Of a DNA stretch of 64,000 nucleotides, positions 1 to 13,690 are shown piece after piece (the first letter of the stretch is position 1; each line of letters begins with the position of its first letter). The DNA comes from Dryomyza anilis (lineage: Eukaryota > Arthropoda > Insecta > Diptera > Dryomyzidae), in NCBI GenBank assembly GCA_951804985.1, contig OX638133.1:888501-952500 (forward strand). The letters run 5' to 3'. The position numbers and the translations under genes were made by a program. The notes under the pieces are model-generated. The model was not told the DNA's origin and did no database searches. It worked only from the letters and a program-made list of their open reading frames with translations.

Positions 1-921
1 CGTTGTTGTTGATGATAATGATGACGATGACGACGATGACACCGATGATGATAAATTTCTGTCTGTTACTGCTGCTGTTGCTGCCTCCGTGGCAACACCT
101 TCTGCTAGGTGGTATTGTTGTTGTTGTTGCCTAAGCTTAAAATGTTTTTGCTGCATAAAACAAGTGGGTAACAACAACAGGCAACACCATTAACATTAAC
201 TACAACCATCATAATATCAACAACAAGTGTTTGTTGCCGTGTAGTAGTTGTTATTGTTGTCGTTTCCACGATTACGTGAGAACTTCAGCAACGCAATGTC
301 GTTGCTTTTCTTACGCTTTTTACGTGTTGTAAAGCAACGTAGTTGTTGCTGCTATTGTTGTTGTTAATGTTGTTGTCACTACCTCAGCATATTGCTGGTT
401 GCATTTCTTTTGGCTTTAGCAGCAACACATTTTTTATTTCGAGAATTTACGCAGAATTTTGTGGGTTTTAATTGTTTTCAGCGTATGACATTGTCGAAGG
501 TCACGGAATTATTTTTGTAAACAGCACAGTTTTGCTTCTTTATTTTATTAAACAACTGTAATTTATATAATGTTTAAAGGCCTATAAAACTTTTCCATCG
601 TAATTTTCCGCTCCACGTTTCGTCTAACAAAATGTACTATAAATCGAGAATATGCGAAGTTTAGGTGTTTTCCGTTGTGGCTGGTTTTATCATTTATTCG
701 ATTTTTCAGGTCCAGTTATCTTTCAATTTATCCATTTCGCCTATGGCAATGCAAAACATACCCGAAAAAAGTTATATTGCTTTAATTTTTCTATTATTCA
801 TGAAATCTCCCTCTGTATTTCAAGACGAAAAATTCTTGTTTCCATTTTTGATAATCAGAAATTTAAACTCTGCATAACAAGAAGTTAATTCGTGTGTCCT
901 CTCTTTTTTGTAGTCTCAAAA

Positions 922-1900
922 TTAACTTCTGCATAACAAGAAAAATATTGTGGTTGATAGCTACAATTTTAACAGCTGCCTCTGCATCTCAGGATGTTTA
1001 TTATTTTTGTAATATTATTTAATATCCATGTAGTTAATATTTGCACCTCATTTTGATGGTCACTCAATTAACCTCTGCATATGAAGAAGAAAGTTTTGCA
1101 CAAAACCAAAAAGTGACGTAAATACAACGAACTAGTACATCAAACAAATTAATCAAATGTCAACCTATGATCACGTTCGTCAATATTACGTATTGTGTTA
1201 ATCAGTCGAGATTTACTAACACATTGAAAGATTTTGAAGTACGGTGTACGTTAATAGTACGAATGATATTTATTAAACTCGTGCATAATACTTATAATGA
1301 TTTTAATTAAATAGTAATTAAATAAAACAATAGTATTGAAACCAATTTACAGTCAAATTAATTCATAAAATCAATTTAACTGCGAATTTCAGAATAACTA
1401 TTGAAACTTAAATGTTTTTCCATATCATGCTCATCAAATTATTGTCTTAAAGCTGCCGGTTTTACAGAAACAGAAGACAGAAATTATACAAGTTCACAGC
1501 ACGGCGTTTTATTTGTTTTCCGTCATTACACTATTCCTGTATGTGTTAGTGTATACATGAGAGATTGAAGATTCCGGTACGTAATATTAATAAACGACTA
1601 CATCAAAACATGTATGCTTGTATTTACGTTATATTGATTAACTTGTTCGTTGGATGTACGTCGTTTGTCAATATGACGAACGATACCTTTTTCTGTGTGG
1701 TGTTCTTTCTTGGTATTCACGAAATTAACTTCTGCATAACAAGAAGATTATTGTGGTTTACATTATTATAGCCCCCCATTTAATCTACGCATATCAGGTA
1801 GAATATTTTTGTATCATATTTTAATATCTACGAAATTTATTTTTGCATTTCACAACTACTCAATAAACTTCTGTGTCTCTAGGAGAATATTGTGTTTTTT
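922..1900 (+). repeat. Diverged direct repeat, two copies about 800 bp apart
   Basis: The stretch 922-1090 resembles 1723-1900. Both open with AAATTAACTTCTGCATAACA and share a TATTGTGGTT block, a TTTAATATC(C/T)A block and a final ACTCAAT(T/A)AAC/TTCTG block. A third partial start lies at 860-880. The repeats are diverged and not coding. They may be fragments of one old element or tandem array. Confidence 0.55.
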
Positions 1901-2000
1901 ATATCTATGAAAAGCACTTACAATCAAGAAGAAGAACATTCTTGATTACCTTTTTAATGTCATCAGTATTTCGTTTACCTCTTTTCCTTCTTCCTTCTAA

Positions 2001-2108
2001 ATGCCGTTTTCATAACATCCAGTTAAGTGTTTCAATTTTATATATTCTATGGATAACTCGAACTTAAAGTGACAGTTAGTGATTAACCGAAGATTGTGAA
2101 GACGGTCC
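2001..2108 (-). mobile_element. 108-bp MITE copy 1, TAA target duplication
   Basis: This short element has imperfect terminal inverted repeats ending near GGNCCGTTTTCAC. It is flanked by TAA at 1998-2000 and at 2109-2111. Its inner part matches the other two copies in reverse orientation (shared CTTCGGTTAA and AGTTAGTG blocks). Length is exactly 108 bp, like the copies at 4862 and 46537. A 3-bp TAA/TTA duplication is typical of PIF/Harbinger elements, so a non-autonomous Harbinger-type MITE is the best guess. There is no coding capacity. Confidence 0.75.
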
Positions 2109-2966
2109 TAATACATATAAATAATTTCCTCTCCATCTAGTGATCATAAGTTGCTCCTTTTCTCCTTTTCTCATTTTTCAATTCGTTAATGTTGCGCATA
2201 ACCTCACTTTTCAAGAACCTGACTCTTACTATTCCTCCGTCCTCTGCACTTCTGAAATCTGAAAAGCATGTTCAAGATTGTACTTTTTTTTGTAGGAGTT
2301 TGACGGAATTATATACAGTCGTAGAGTTGTTGTTATTTGCATTTTAAGCTGCTGTTTGTTACTCGTCTTTGGTGCTTTTTCCATTGTTCTGTTGTGTTTT
2401 TTTCGTAAGAACTTTGAAAAGATTTTACTTAAATAAACCGCTAGATCGGCTTACCAAAAGCAACAATAACAACAGTTACAACAACAACATAGCTTAAAAG
2501 TAAATGGTATTTTAATGTTTTTTTTTTATTATTATTATTATTTGAATTATTGTTTGATTTGATTACCTGTTGATGTTAGCCCAGTATGCCAATCGTTTTT
2601 GTATCGTTGCGAGATGTAGGAGGAATTCACACGATATCGAACCCATTCTCGTAACGATATCGAGCGTTAAATTGAACTTACATGGTAGGTAGATATCGAT
2701 GCGTTCCGTCGAAGTTTTCTCGGTACTATACATTTTACGAAATAGAATCGATATTTAAAAAAAAAAAAATTAAAGTTCGTGATGACTTCCAAAACCATTT
2801 TGATATCAAAGTGGTATATATTTCAATATTATATATTGTCATAAATTTTTACTGTACGTGAAATTGTAAAAATTAGAAGCGATAGAACTACGAGATCGAA
2901 CATTTTTATAGAAGTTAGTTCGAGAAAGTTCCGAGGCATTTAAGGTCACTAAGACACGACACACTG

Positions 2967-3895
2967 CACAGAACAAAAAATATACAACATATTGATGAAT
3001 TCCGTTCTTCAAACCATGATTCATTGTATTGAAGAACTATTCATAATATTAATGACTAAAGCCATCAATGGTTATGAATGCTATCATAAATATGAAGAGC
3101 GCTTAGTAACTGTTGAGAAAGTGTTCTTCAATATGACGTTTCATCATATTAATGAACTGAAATATAAAATACAACATATATGTTCTTCATATCGAAGAAC
3201 GCTGTTCATTAAACCTAATTTCAATCAAAATATTTTTTTTCGTTCATTTTTTGAACTACTTCTCAGTTCTCAAGTAGTTCTTGTATGTTATTCCTTATAT
3301 AATGCTTGCTCGACATGCATAAATAAATAAAATGTTTTATAATATATTTATTTATAAAATGTTATAAAATGTATTAAAAAAAATAAAAATTGTTTTTGGA
3401 AACATTTTTTTTTTCGAACAAATGTTTTTTCGGACAAATTTTTTTATTCGGAAAAATTTTTTTGTTTGGAATTTTTTTTTGTACGACATTTTTTTCGGTT
3501 AATTTTTTTTTAATTTGTTACTGTTATTTTTTAAATAAAATTTTTACAACAATTTTTTTATTCGGAAAAAAAATTTTGTTTGGGATTTTTTTTGTCCGAA
3601 ATTTTTTTTTCGGATAATTTTTTTTTTAATTTGTTACTGTTATTTTTTAAATAACATTTTTACAACACTTTTTTTTCGAATTATTTTATAATTTTTTTTT
3701 TTATTTAAAATATTATGAACAAATTCGTCAATATGACAATTCAAATATTGAATATTTTGTTCATATATATAATGAATGCATTCATTAATATGTCATTTAA
3801 TAAACGGAGGTATCAATATGATGAATCTGGTAGTTGGTGAAATATTTTAATAATATTTATCAATTCATCATATTGAATATTCTTTTTGTTCTGTG
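2967..3895. mobile_element. CACAG-ended TIR element, copy with TG duplication
   Basis: This 929-bp element starts CACAGAACAAAAAATA and ends TTTTTGTTCTGTG. It is flanked by TG at 2965-2966 and 3896-3897. Sub-terminal sequence is rich in CATCATATTGATGAATT-type palindromic blocks, which recur in the copy at 6352. The middle (3380-3670) is a T-rich array of TTTTTTTCGGA(A/C)AA units. There is no transposase. Ends beginning CAC with a 2-bp duplication recall the CACTA/CMC group, but the assignment is inference. Confidence 0.72.
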
Positions 3896-4861
3896 TGGGA
3901 GTAAGATATTTTTTTATAAATATATCTTGGATAAGTATTTTTCAGAATTATAGCGTTTTTAACTAGTTTTCAGCTGCTTTTAATACTTATTCGCTTCGTT
4001 TAAAGCTCTTCTTGAATTTTAAATATATATAAAATAAAGTTTGGTTAAAATTCTTGCATATCTATGTAAATTTTGCATTAAATTCAATAATAATTCACAC
4101 TTTTCTTCTATATTTCAAAACAGGTTGTTACTTTATTCTTTAAATTTTGTTACCAACACTAAAAACGAAATTAGACACCTTAACTGATGAGGGCAATATT
4201 TAGCTCATTTGTGTGTATTTAAAAAAAAATACTATTCGGTACAGTTGATATTATTCTTATATTAAAAACTATAAACAACAACAAATATGTTGCTTGCGCC
4301 AGCAACATTTTATTTGTTTTCTTTCCGCTTTAACGAAATTCTTTCGCGCATAAACTAAAAAAAGAGTACTAATACCATAATAAAAAAATGAAGTGAAGGT
4401 TCTACACAAGATGTTGGATATGAATGAAATTATTTGATTGGCATGTTTCAACTTTCGATCGAAAGTGTAATATTTGAATTTTCTTGTTACAGAATTTGAT
4501 TTTTCGATACATATTCCAAACGGTAAAGTGCTGTGGGTACGTTAAAGTTTAATTCGAGTTTAGCTGTCAAATATTTTAATTTCTATTACAGAATATTTTT
4601 TTCAAATCTTCTGATTAACCCTAGTACAAATTATTCTGATCGGGTAAATTTCCACTAAGATAAATTTCTAGAAATAAAAATGGCCTGTTCCAACTTTTGA
4701 TCGAAATCGAACCAAAATTTCAATTCGCTTGAGTTTTGTCATTGTACATTTTGTTTTTCAGTATAAATTTAATAAGTTAAATGATTGCATTCAATTTGGT
4801 TATGAAATATTTGAAATTTAGTCAAATGTGAATTTAATTTATCTGCATTCAATCAGAATAA

Positions 4862-4969
4862 GGGCCGTTTTCACCATCTTCGGTTAAACACTAACTGCCA
4901 CTTTAACTCAGAGTTACCAATAGAATATATGGAATTGAAACCCTTAATTGGACATTGTGAAAACGACCC
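4862..4969 (+). mobile_element. 108-bp MITE copy 2, TAA target duplication
   Basis: The ends are GGGCCGTTTTCACC and its inverted partner GTGAAAACGACCC. TAA flanks both sides (4859-4861 and 4970-4972). It is exactly 108 bp, the same as the copies at 2001 and 46537, and about 80% identical to the latter by eye. It has no coding capacity and is probably Harbinger-type, judged from the TWA duplication. Confidence 0.85.
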
Positions 4970-6351
4970 TAAATCGTATTAAATTTCAATTCGATCCAAT
5001 TTGTTAATAAACGTATTTCAATCTAATTCATTCTCACCAATTTCAGTAGAACGAATAAAATTCTATTTTTTTTGTCATTTGAATATCGATCGTATGCGAA
5101 TTTAGGAATAGTCACATATTTAGTCACATATAAGTTTTAGAGGAAATGAAATTGCTCAACAGTATGCTTCAAAAAATCTATTTTAAATCAGATGCAAACC
5201 TCAGTCCATATTTTTGCACATTTTCAGCGACCCTTCGATTTATGTATGTTCCTCCAATCAAGTAAGACACAGTGAAAGTTCATGGGAAACATTTTACAGC
5301 ACAGCAACAACTGTAATAGCTAACAACAAAAATAAACTCTAAATTCCATGGACGTTGCTGGCGCTCATCTGCAATTGCCGCAGCAGCAACATACATATGT
5401 TGTTGTTTACAAAATTCGAGCAACACTAAAACAGAAAAGTGTGCGTCGGCTTCAAGCCAACAGCCAATCATTGGCAACAGTTTTCCGGCACTTTTTGATG
5501 CAAGCAACGAAATATTTGTAGTACTAAATAAAATTTTTATTTTTAATACAATTACGACATAAAACATGAAAACGTGGGAGTCAAACGACGAATGGACGGA
5601 GTGAGTCTTGATGCATTCAATGTTTATGAATCTGTTTATTGCGTTGTCAGTATTACTGTCAGTTTGATTTTTGACAATCGTTGCAAAAATGCGATATTCT
5701 TTAGTTAACTGTCGTATTTTATTTTTGTATGTTGTTGATTTTTAGACTGAATTTTTTGTAGAACTTGCGACCGATTCGTCTATGTTAAAAACTGACAGCT
5801 GTGATATTGCTGCAGCTGTCTCTTCTTCATATTGCTGTCACATTTAGCACAAGGTTGTCATTTATTAGAAATATAACTCGAAGTATATAATTCAGTATAG
5901 TATAAAAAAAATCCTAAACCACATTTTAATGTTTGATAGAGAAGCATAAAACCATTTTAACATATGTATATTTTAAATTCCAACGAATAAGAATAACTAT
6001 TTCGATTCCGGTTTGAGTTTTATCTTACGATTTTATTTTGTTTTTTTGTCAACATTGTTTTGAATATTTGAAAAACATTTTTAAAAATACTACTCAAAGA
6101 TTTACAAATTCAAATAGTGACCCTTGATGTGTAATATAACATGCTGTTCGGAAAGCACTTAATGACATTTTTAAAATTTGATCTTCAAATAAGTTTTTTT
6201 ACAATATCGAAAAGTTGCAATATTTACGGTACAGAATTACAGAATGCGAGTACGTTTTAAACTTTTCATGAAAAACAGTATAAAACCGTTGAGAGTACGT
6301 TTCGACGATCCGTTGACCGACAGCCATTCTACGGAGTGAAGCCAAAATACG

Positions 6352-7170
6352 CACAGAAAAAAAAATGTACATCATATTGATGAATTCCGTTCTTCAAACC
6401 ATGATTCATTGTATTGAAGAACCATTCATAATATTAATGACTAACTACATCAATGTTATGAATGCGATCATAAATATGATGAACGCTTGGTAACTGTCGA
6501 AAAAGTGTTCTTCAATATGATGAACTGCATGTGAAGAATACGTTTCATCATATTAATGAACAAGAACATAAAATACAACATATTTTACTTCATATTGAAG
6601 AATGCTGTTCATTAAACCAAATTTCAATCAAAATATTTATTTTTCTTTCATTTTTTGCCGTACTTCTCAGTTCACAAGTAGTTCTTGTATGTTATTTTAG
6701 TTATTAGTAAAATGTGTTATAATATATTTATTTATAATTACAACTTTTCATTAATAAATTTTATTCCCGAAATTTTTTTTTCGTATTTTTTTTTCTGTAA
6801 TTTTTTAAATTAAATTTTTACAACACTTTTTATCGATTTAATTTGTAAATTTTTTTTTTTTTTTGGAAAATTCATAAAAAAATATATTCACAAATATTAT
6901 GAACAAATTCATCAATATGACGAATTCATTGTATTAAATATTTCGTTCTTCACTGTGATGTCCGATGGTACAAATAATTTCATATATATAATGAATGTAT
7001 TCATCAATATGTCATTTAATGCATGATATGATAAATCTGGTCATCAATATGTCATTTAATTTAATATGATGAATCTGGTAATTGGTGAAAAAAATTCATA
7101 ATTTAATATTTATAAATAAATTCATCATATTTATGAATAAATTCATCATATTGATGAATTTTTTTCTGTG
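6352..7170. mobile_element. CACAG-ended TIR element, copy with CG duplication
   Basis: This 819-bp element starts CACAGAAAAAAAAATGTACA and ends AATTTTTTTCTGTG, flanked by CG on both sides (6350-6351 and 7171-7172). It is a clear relative of 2967-3895: the first 100 bases after the terminus are nearly the same (TTGATGAATTCCGTTCTTCA). The flanks help: an unfilled site like AAAATACGGAGTGAATCC is present nearby at 7230-7250, and the element splits such a sequence between TACG and CGGAG. No protein is encoded. Confidence 0.78.
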
Positions 7171-7623
7171 CGGAGTGAATCCGTTGTGATTACGTTTTAA
7201 CAGTCTGTTAACGGAACTCCATTATTGACAAAATACGGAGTGAATCCATTGAGATTGCCTTTCGACGGTCCGTTAACGTACCGAAGGTCTTTATAAAAAA
7301 CGGAGGAAATACAAAAGATGTTTTGCATATTTTTCTTTTAAAAGAAACGAATTTATATAATTAAATTATTATGAATAAAATTAAACATGATATAAACAAA
7401 TTTTGCTAAACAAATTCACGAATTCGAATTAAATCTTTAAAACCTAGATAAAGTTTTGACAACTGTATTAGTTTGAGACAGTACAGCAATAACATTAAAG
7501 AACAATGGTAATATATAGGATCATAAATCTTTTAAAATGCAACAGTGTAGGCGGCTTCAGACATGGCATAAATCAGTGCCTAAAAACTTAAGGGACAGAC
7601 TGACAGACATTTATAGACAGAAA

Positions 7624-8563
7624 TAGAGATGGGCGCGTGCCGTGATTTTTTCGTGACACGCCCGAAAATCTGAGTTCGTGCGTGAAAATCTTCTTGCGTG
7701 CTAGTGGTTGTTGTGCTCGTGCGTGTCCGTGTCTCTAAAGTTTAGTTTCTACTCCAATTTTAAAAACTCTTTACTTCCAGCATCGGAAAATACAATATTC
7801 GTGATCAAACAACATTTTGGAATATCGGTGTCGGTTACTCACTTTTTTTAATAACGGTTTCGATTTCGGTTCTTTGCGGTCCCCGACAGGTCCCGATTCC
7901 GGAGAAGTTCCGATTCAGAGACTAAAACAGTACCAAAGTTTATTTTTGAATTATTTATAATTAGGGACCGTAAAGAACCGGTACTGATACCGGTTTAAAA
8001 AGGAATGTGGAACCGGAATCGAAACCCATATAATTTTTTTTATTGCAACCTAACCGCACCAATATTCCAAGGGTTTTATTCCCTCTCTGGGACCGCAAAG
8101 AACCGGAATCGAAACCGTCATTAAAAAAATATGTGGAACCGGAATCGGAACCGAGAACCGGCACCGATATTCAAAAGATTTTATTCCCTATCTGGGACCG
8201 CAAAGAACCGAAATTGTAACCGGAACCGTTCCGATTAAAAAAATGTGTGCAACCAGAATCGGAACCCATATCATTTTTTGGTTGAAACCGCTATTTTAAA
8301 AATCTTGGAACCAGAACCGGAACCGATTTTCTAAAGGGTTATAGTCCCTGTTTATAATATTATTTTTCACGTTTTTCCTAGTTTTTCATGTGATTCCGTG
8401 CTTTTTCGTGTTTTCCGTGCGTCTTCGTGTCTTTCTATGTCCCGTGTTTTATCGTGCTTCTCGTGCGTGTCTTTAAATTTAGCCGTCGAGTTCGTGCTCA
8501 TGAGTATCACCTATCGGCGTGCACGTGCATGTACGTGATATCAAAAAAAGGCACGCACCTCTA
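7624..8563. mobile_element. Non-autonomous hAT-like element, 940 bp
   Basis: A perfect 8-bp target duplication, GACAGAAA, lies at 7616-7623 and 8564-8571. The ends are TAGAGATGGGCGCGTGCC and its imperfect inverted partner GGCACGCACCTCTA. An 8-bp duplication with TAGAGATGGGC-type ends is characteristic of hAT transposons. No transposase frame remains. Both subterminal parts are rich in CGTG/CGTGC motifs (7635-7735 and 8365-8530), which could be transposase-binding repeats. The centre (7780-8340) is a degenerate array of AACCGGAATCGGAACCG-like units with repeats beginning GGGACCGCAAAGAACCG near 7964, 8089 and 8194. Confidence 0.85.
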
Positions 8564-10753
8564 GACAGAAACATGCTTCGGAAGTGTATGTTGCATAGAA
8601 ATTCTCGCCCCGATTTTAAAATGTCATTACCCATTAGAAACCTTATAAAATATATGACATAATTCCAGGACAACGATACATGGCAGGAATTACTAATACT
8701 GTTCAAGTTAACAGAGTGCGTCGAATGTTCGGTCAATGAACAAAATTTTAATTAGGGAATAGCTGGTGCAGATCGCTTTCGACGGACGTAAATTTCATTA
8801 ATTTTGCGCATCTCGTTTTATTTTTCATTTCAGTATTTTAACCAACTTCAAAGACAAATACTAGGGGCCAATGTACCATGTGCGTGAAAAAGCGCTGCTC
8901 GTGCTGCAGATAAAACCTACAACAGAATGCAATTTAAATTGCAAATTTTAATGCACACACATCACATGAGCCCCGTAGACAGACGCACAAAAAATAAATA
9001 AAAACAGCTACCGATAAGCGCAACACAGTCTAGAGACGGGAAAGGAAGTATTCTGCAAACAAAAAAAATATATATATATAGTTTCCAGACTTCATTAACT
9101 GAAAGGTGTTGCATGAGAACACGTTTTAAAAAATTGGTACTTCAAATAAAAAGTGACTCTAAAATATGCTGTTGTTAGTTATAAGAAAAGTTTCAAAGCG
9201 TATTTAAGAAAATAACGACTATTCAAAGACAGTATGCCCTAAATGCTATGAGTCAGCCATGGAACTGTGCCAAAGAAAACCAAACAAAAAAAATGTTCGA
9301 CTTTGAAAGTCGTCATCATCCATCTATCCAACTATCCAACTGAGAAACGGAAATCACTGGCAATCAAATTCCACAATAAATCAATTTGCAAAAATGCAGA
9401 CTTGGTCACATGGCCCGTTTTAAACCCTTCTGTGGAATCGAGCACAAATGCAGGAACGTGATAAATTTGCCAACGCCAACCAATCAAGCAACTCAAAGAC
9501 AGACGCTTATAATTTCCCTCATATTATTATTTCTTTAGAACTAACTCTTCGTTTTTTATTTTATTTTTATTCTGCTTTATCTTTTATAAATTCTATTTTT
9601 GTTCATTCTTCCATTTTACTGGAGGAAGACCTTTTTTTTTACAAACCATGATTTTAGACTTTGATGGTCAGGAAAGTCAAGTCAACTCAAGTCAACTCCA
9701 AAGCCAAGTTAATGCAAGTCAAGCTGTTCGTTGGCTGAGCCTGTAGACTGTGTCAGATCTTGAAATTGTAGACAAAGTCACAGAAGTCAGGAGACAGATG
9801 CGGCAGAGCCATCCGCAGGAAAGAAAGAAACGGAGAAGATGACGATGATGATAGGATCACTGTGATGACAACATAGCGAATCAGGCTATGGCTTCGTAGG
9901 GTATATTCGAGCAGAAAAATATGTACATGTCAATCTTGTTGGGCTTCTTTTTGTAGGTTTCATTTTTTTTTTGTTGTGTGTATTAATTTGATAATATTGC
10001 CATGTTAAAGGGTTTTTAGTGCCGAAAAACGTAATGTAAAATTAAGGTTCTGAAATTTACTTTTGGTCGAAATTTGAATATTTGACTAGAAAAACGAATT
10101 GAATTCGTTTTACAGAACTAAAATGAGTCGAATTCATCTGAAAAACGTGCATTTTGTATTAAGTAAATAACATTTTGGAAGGTACACTTTGGAAGGCCCA
10201 TTTGAATATAATTTTAAATTTGGCCCTCCTGGGATGTAGCACCAAAAGAAAAAGCTCTTAGCAAAGATATTGTTTTGTAATACTTGAAAGCAATATAAAG
10301 TATTCCAAATGTAATTTGTGCATCACGAAGTAATTACTGTGAATTATATAAATAGATTTTTGACGATCGCTTTCAGAATACTGAAAAAGTACCCAATTGT
10401 TACTAAAATTCTATTTAAGAACTTAATTTTTAGCAGGTTTTGGATCTGTATGTGTTTATGTCCGTCCTACAATATAAGTTTTGTCTATGTGCTCGGCTGC
10501 CTTTATCGCTGTTCCGTCGTCGTCTGTCTATCGGCCTGTCTATGGCAGGCGCAGAAACTCGTTTGCTGGTTTTCGACCAGGGGCGGACGAGCCTATCGAG
10601 CTCTCTCGTTGGGCCAGTCATAAAATATATAATTTTGAAAATAACCGTAAAATAAGAAATAGAATTCGTGAAATTTACGATGCGAATTCTTTTCTAGACG
10701 TTGAGAAGGCCTACTCTTTTACACACCTAATATGCCAAGTTATTTTTAATACA

Positions 10754-11440
10754 GTGCGTCCGGTTGAGTAACGATATTTTTGTCGATGAAATTAAAAAGA
10801 TGTCGATTTGATGTGCCGTTTTAGGCTAAGAATGGCGGATATATAAAAGAGAAGGTTGAGCATGTAGAAAATAGTTGAAAAATACAATTTTAAAATAATA
10901 AAGAAAGGATTTTGTCAAAATTCAAATGAATCTCTCGGAGAAACGATTTTTTGTTGATGTGAAATTTCGATGAAAATAGAAAAAAGTCGAATTTGATGTG
11001 TTGTTTTAGGTTAAGAATGTACAATACATGAAATAGAATGCAGAGCATGTAGAAAATAGTTGAAAAATACAATTTTAAAATAATATTGAAAGGAATTCGT
11101 CGAAATTCTAATCAAATCTCTCGGAGAAACAATTATTTTGCGTCCGGTTGAGAAACGACATTTTTGAGGATGAGAAAGGTCGATGAAATTAGAAAAAGGT
11201 TGATATGTGATGTGTCGTTTTAGGTAAAGAATGTCCGATATATCAAACTAAAGGCTGTGGGTGTTGAAAATCTTTGAAAAAATTAAATTTTCAAATATTA
11301 TTGAAAGGAAATCGTCGAAATTCTAACTATAATCGTCGAAATTATAGTCGTTTTAGGTTAAGAATGTCCGACATATGAAACTAAAGGCTGTGCGTGTTGA
11401 AAGTCGTTGAAAATAAAAAGGATTATTAAAAATGGTCGAA
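10754..11440 (+). repeat. Tandem repeat array, about 190-bp unit
   Basis: Around three and a half diverged units. Units start GCGTCCGGTTGAG(A/T)AACGA at 10755 and 11141, with a degraded start near 10955 and a partial unit from about 11345. Each contains GATGTG(C/T)(C/T)GTTTTAGG(C/T)TAAGAATG and a GTTGAAAA(T)-type block, and ends with CTCTCGGAGAAAC. No coding sequence is seen. The family is not recognised. Confidence 0.7.
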
Positions 11441-12832
11441 AATTTAATAAAATTTTGTAGATGAACCGATTAAAATCTATAAATTCTATAATAATTATTC
11501 ATGCTAATCCAGCCCTGGTTGTAACTCAAGTTGAAGTTGGATTTTTCCGCAGATTCGGATTCCGGTTCTTTATACAGCTTTTATTGCTGTTCTTTGCTTT
11601 GGTTGTAGCTATTTGGCTTTGCTATGTTGGCTGCACTAAGAGCGGCAGCAGCAGTCGAAGAACGACAGGCGACGACAAAGTTGCAGCAACATATGCAGCC
11701 ACCTACCAACAGTCACTCTTTTTGTCTGTCTGTCCGTTTGTATGTCTGTCTGTCCAAACAGCATGGTGTGAAGTGCACAAATTCCTGTGCTGATCTGTGG
11801 CGTAGGATTTACTGCGCCAGCGCAGAAACCATAGCAACAGCATCGTTGTCGTCGGCCGCATCAGCTGCAACCTCAGCGACGACAGCAACTGCAATGAGAT
11901 GCAGCAATGCGAGTTATTGACACTTACAACGCGTGGTTGTGGAAATGCGCTATATAACACACAAAGACAAAAACCAGATGAGTAACAAAATAACCTAATA
12001 AAACATAGAAAATATATAAAAATGCAGACGCATCCTGCGCAAATGTGCCATAGCAACTACGACAACATTGCACGCATGCGCAGCTACAGCATCATAATCA
12101 AAATCAGACGCAGGAAAGGAACAACAACCAGATCCAGTTGCAGATTCCGGGATCAATTCGCTGATCTTGACGGCGCCGTAGAACGCGTTGTCCTTGTCAG
12201 GCTGGCGACTGTCGTTGGGCTGTAGTCATAGCAGAATGCTGCAATAACAGTCGCTCTGTTATGTTTGTCTATCCGTTGGTTGGTTGGTCTGTCCATCGCT
12301 AGGTCGGTGGACATGTAAAGCAGGAATTTTTGCAATTAGCGCGCTCAGAAATGTCATTGGAACGCGGCGCTGCACAGTGAAACAAACAGCAACATTCTTA
12401 GGAAATAACCCAATTAAAAATGAAGTTAGGTACACTGAAATTAATCTATATATCCCGAGACAAAATTTATGGCATTTTTCAGGAATATTTCGGGCATATT
12501 TTAAACAGATAAATGAAATATTTTGCAAAGTGTATAACAAGTTGTCAAATTTTGTGGAATTTTAATGGCAGATTTACGGAATTATTTTGGGAATGTGCAG
12601 CTGCTTTTACTGCAAACTATACGGATTTCCAATATCAATTCAATTAAAGGTTTTATTCCCATTTGAAGTGGTACTATGAGATATTTTAAAAATCAATTCC
12701 AATTTATTGAATGCAAATAAAAGCTGTAAACGAATCAATATCGGATAGTCATTTTCATATTCATACTCAGTATATTTCTTCGAATATATGCGATTTTATC
12801 ATGTGTGCAGCCAAAAGTTGAATTTTGTCGTA

Positions 12833-13524
12833 CACAGAAAAAAAAAATCGTAAATATAGCCAAAAAGATACATCAACACAATCAAATTATTGCTAAAACT
12901 GCGCCGACTAAATTATTAATTGTATTAGCGTACACATTCATCATATTAGCAATCGCATTTGCTGCCAACAACTATGTGTATTCGCATACCGCGTTGATGT
13001 TATAGCAGTGCGTGGTCGCTATAACAATGCGTGGTGTGTGTACTCGCTTACAGCGCTGGTGAATTTAGTGGAATTCGTGAAATTGGTGGATTTCGCTTAG
13101 AATTAGAATTTTTAGTTGGCGGTTTGCGCGCATATCAGTTCACATTTGGTTCATGTCAAAAGAAACGCTTATAGAGTTTGATCATACTCTATTGGTATCG
13201 TTGAAAATGATGATGATGGTAATTGTTTCATATTTAATTATGCTTCATCATCAGAAAAGTATATTTGTTATATACTTTAACAAGAATTTATAATATTCTT
13301 TTTTAATAAACTAAAAAAGAATTATAAGATAACGGCGACCATATCAAATAAATAATTTGCTACTTACGCAAAATCATTTATTGGTATATTTTTGGACGCA
13401 AATAACATTTTTGGCGAATGTGTTTGCTCAATACATGAAAATGGTAAGAATGTCATTGCTAGACCAATGAATGGTGTACAATTAATTTTGATTGTTGTAT
13501 TTACGTCGATTATTTTTTTCTGTG
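12833..13524. mobile_element. CACAG-ended TIR element, TA duplication, type 2 interior
   Basis: This 692-bp element starts CACAGAAAAAAAAAATCGTA and ends TACGTCGATTATTTTTTTCTGTG, flanked by TA (12831-12832 and 13525-13526). The interior has a TTGCTAAAACTGCGCCGACTA block shared with the element at 18731. The termini are the same as those at 2967 and 6352, but the interior differs. It is therefore a second subfamily probably moved by the same, unseen transposase. Open frames inside are not genes. Confidence 0.78.
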
Positions 13525-13609
13525 TACGATGTTATAAAGTCGGACCACCCCTAATTAAACATATTAGTTACGTACAGATTATGAAAAGGCAATTTGTGCA
13601 TTAGAACCC

Positions 13610-13690
13610 CTACAGCACGAATATTGCTACAATCTTGCAGCAATATTGCTGCAACATTGCAGCAGTATTACAGCAATATTCGTGCTGTAG
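13610..13690 (+). repeat. 81-nt hairpin with perfect 19-bp stem
   Basis: CTACAGCACGAATATTGCT (13610-13628) is the exact reverse complement of 13672-13690. The loop region contains further pairing GCAGCAATATTGCTGC. Transcribed, this would fold into a long stem like a microRNA precursor. It could equally be a tiny foldback repeat. No target duplication is visible. Confidence 0.7.

Noticed and set aside
2992..3330. 112-codon open frame
   Set aside because: Lies inside a non-autonomous TIR element; the translation shows no transposase motif.
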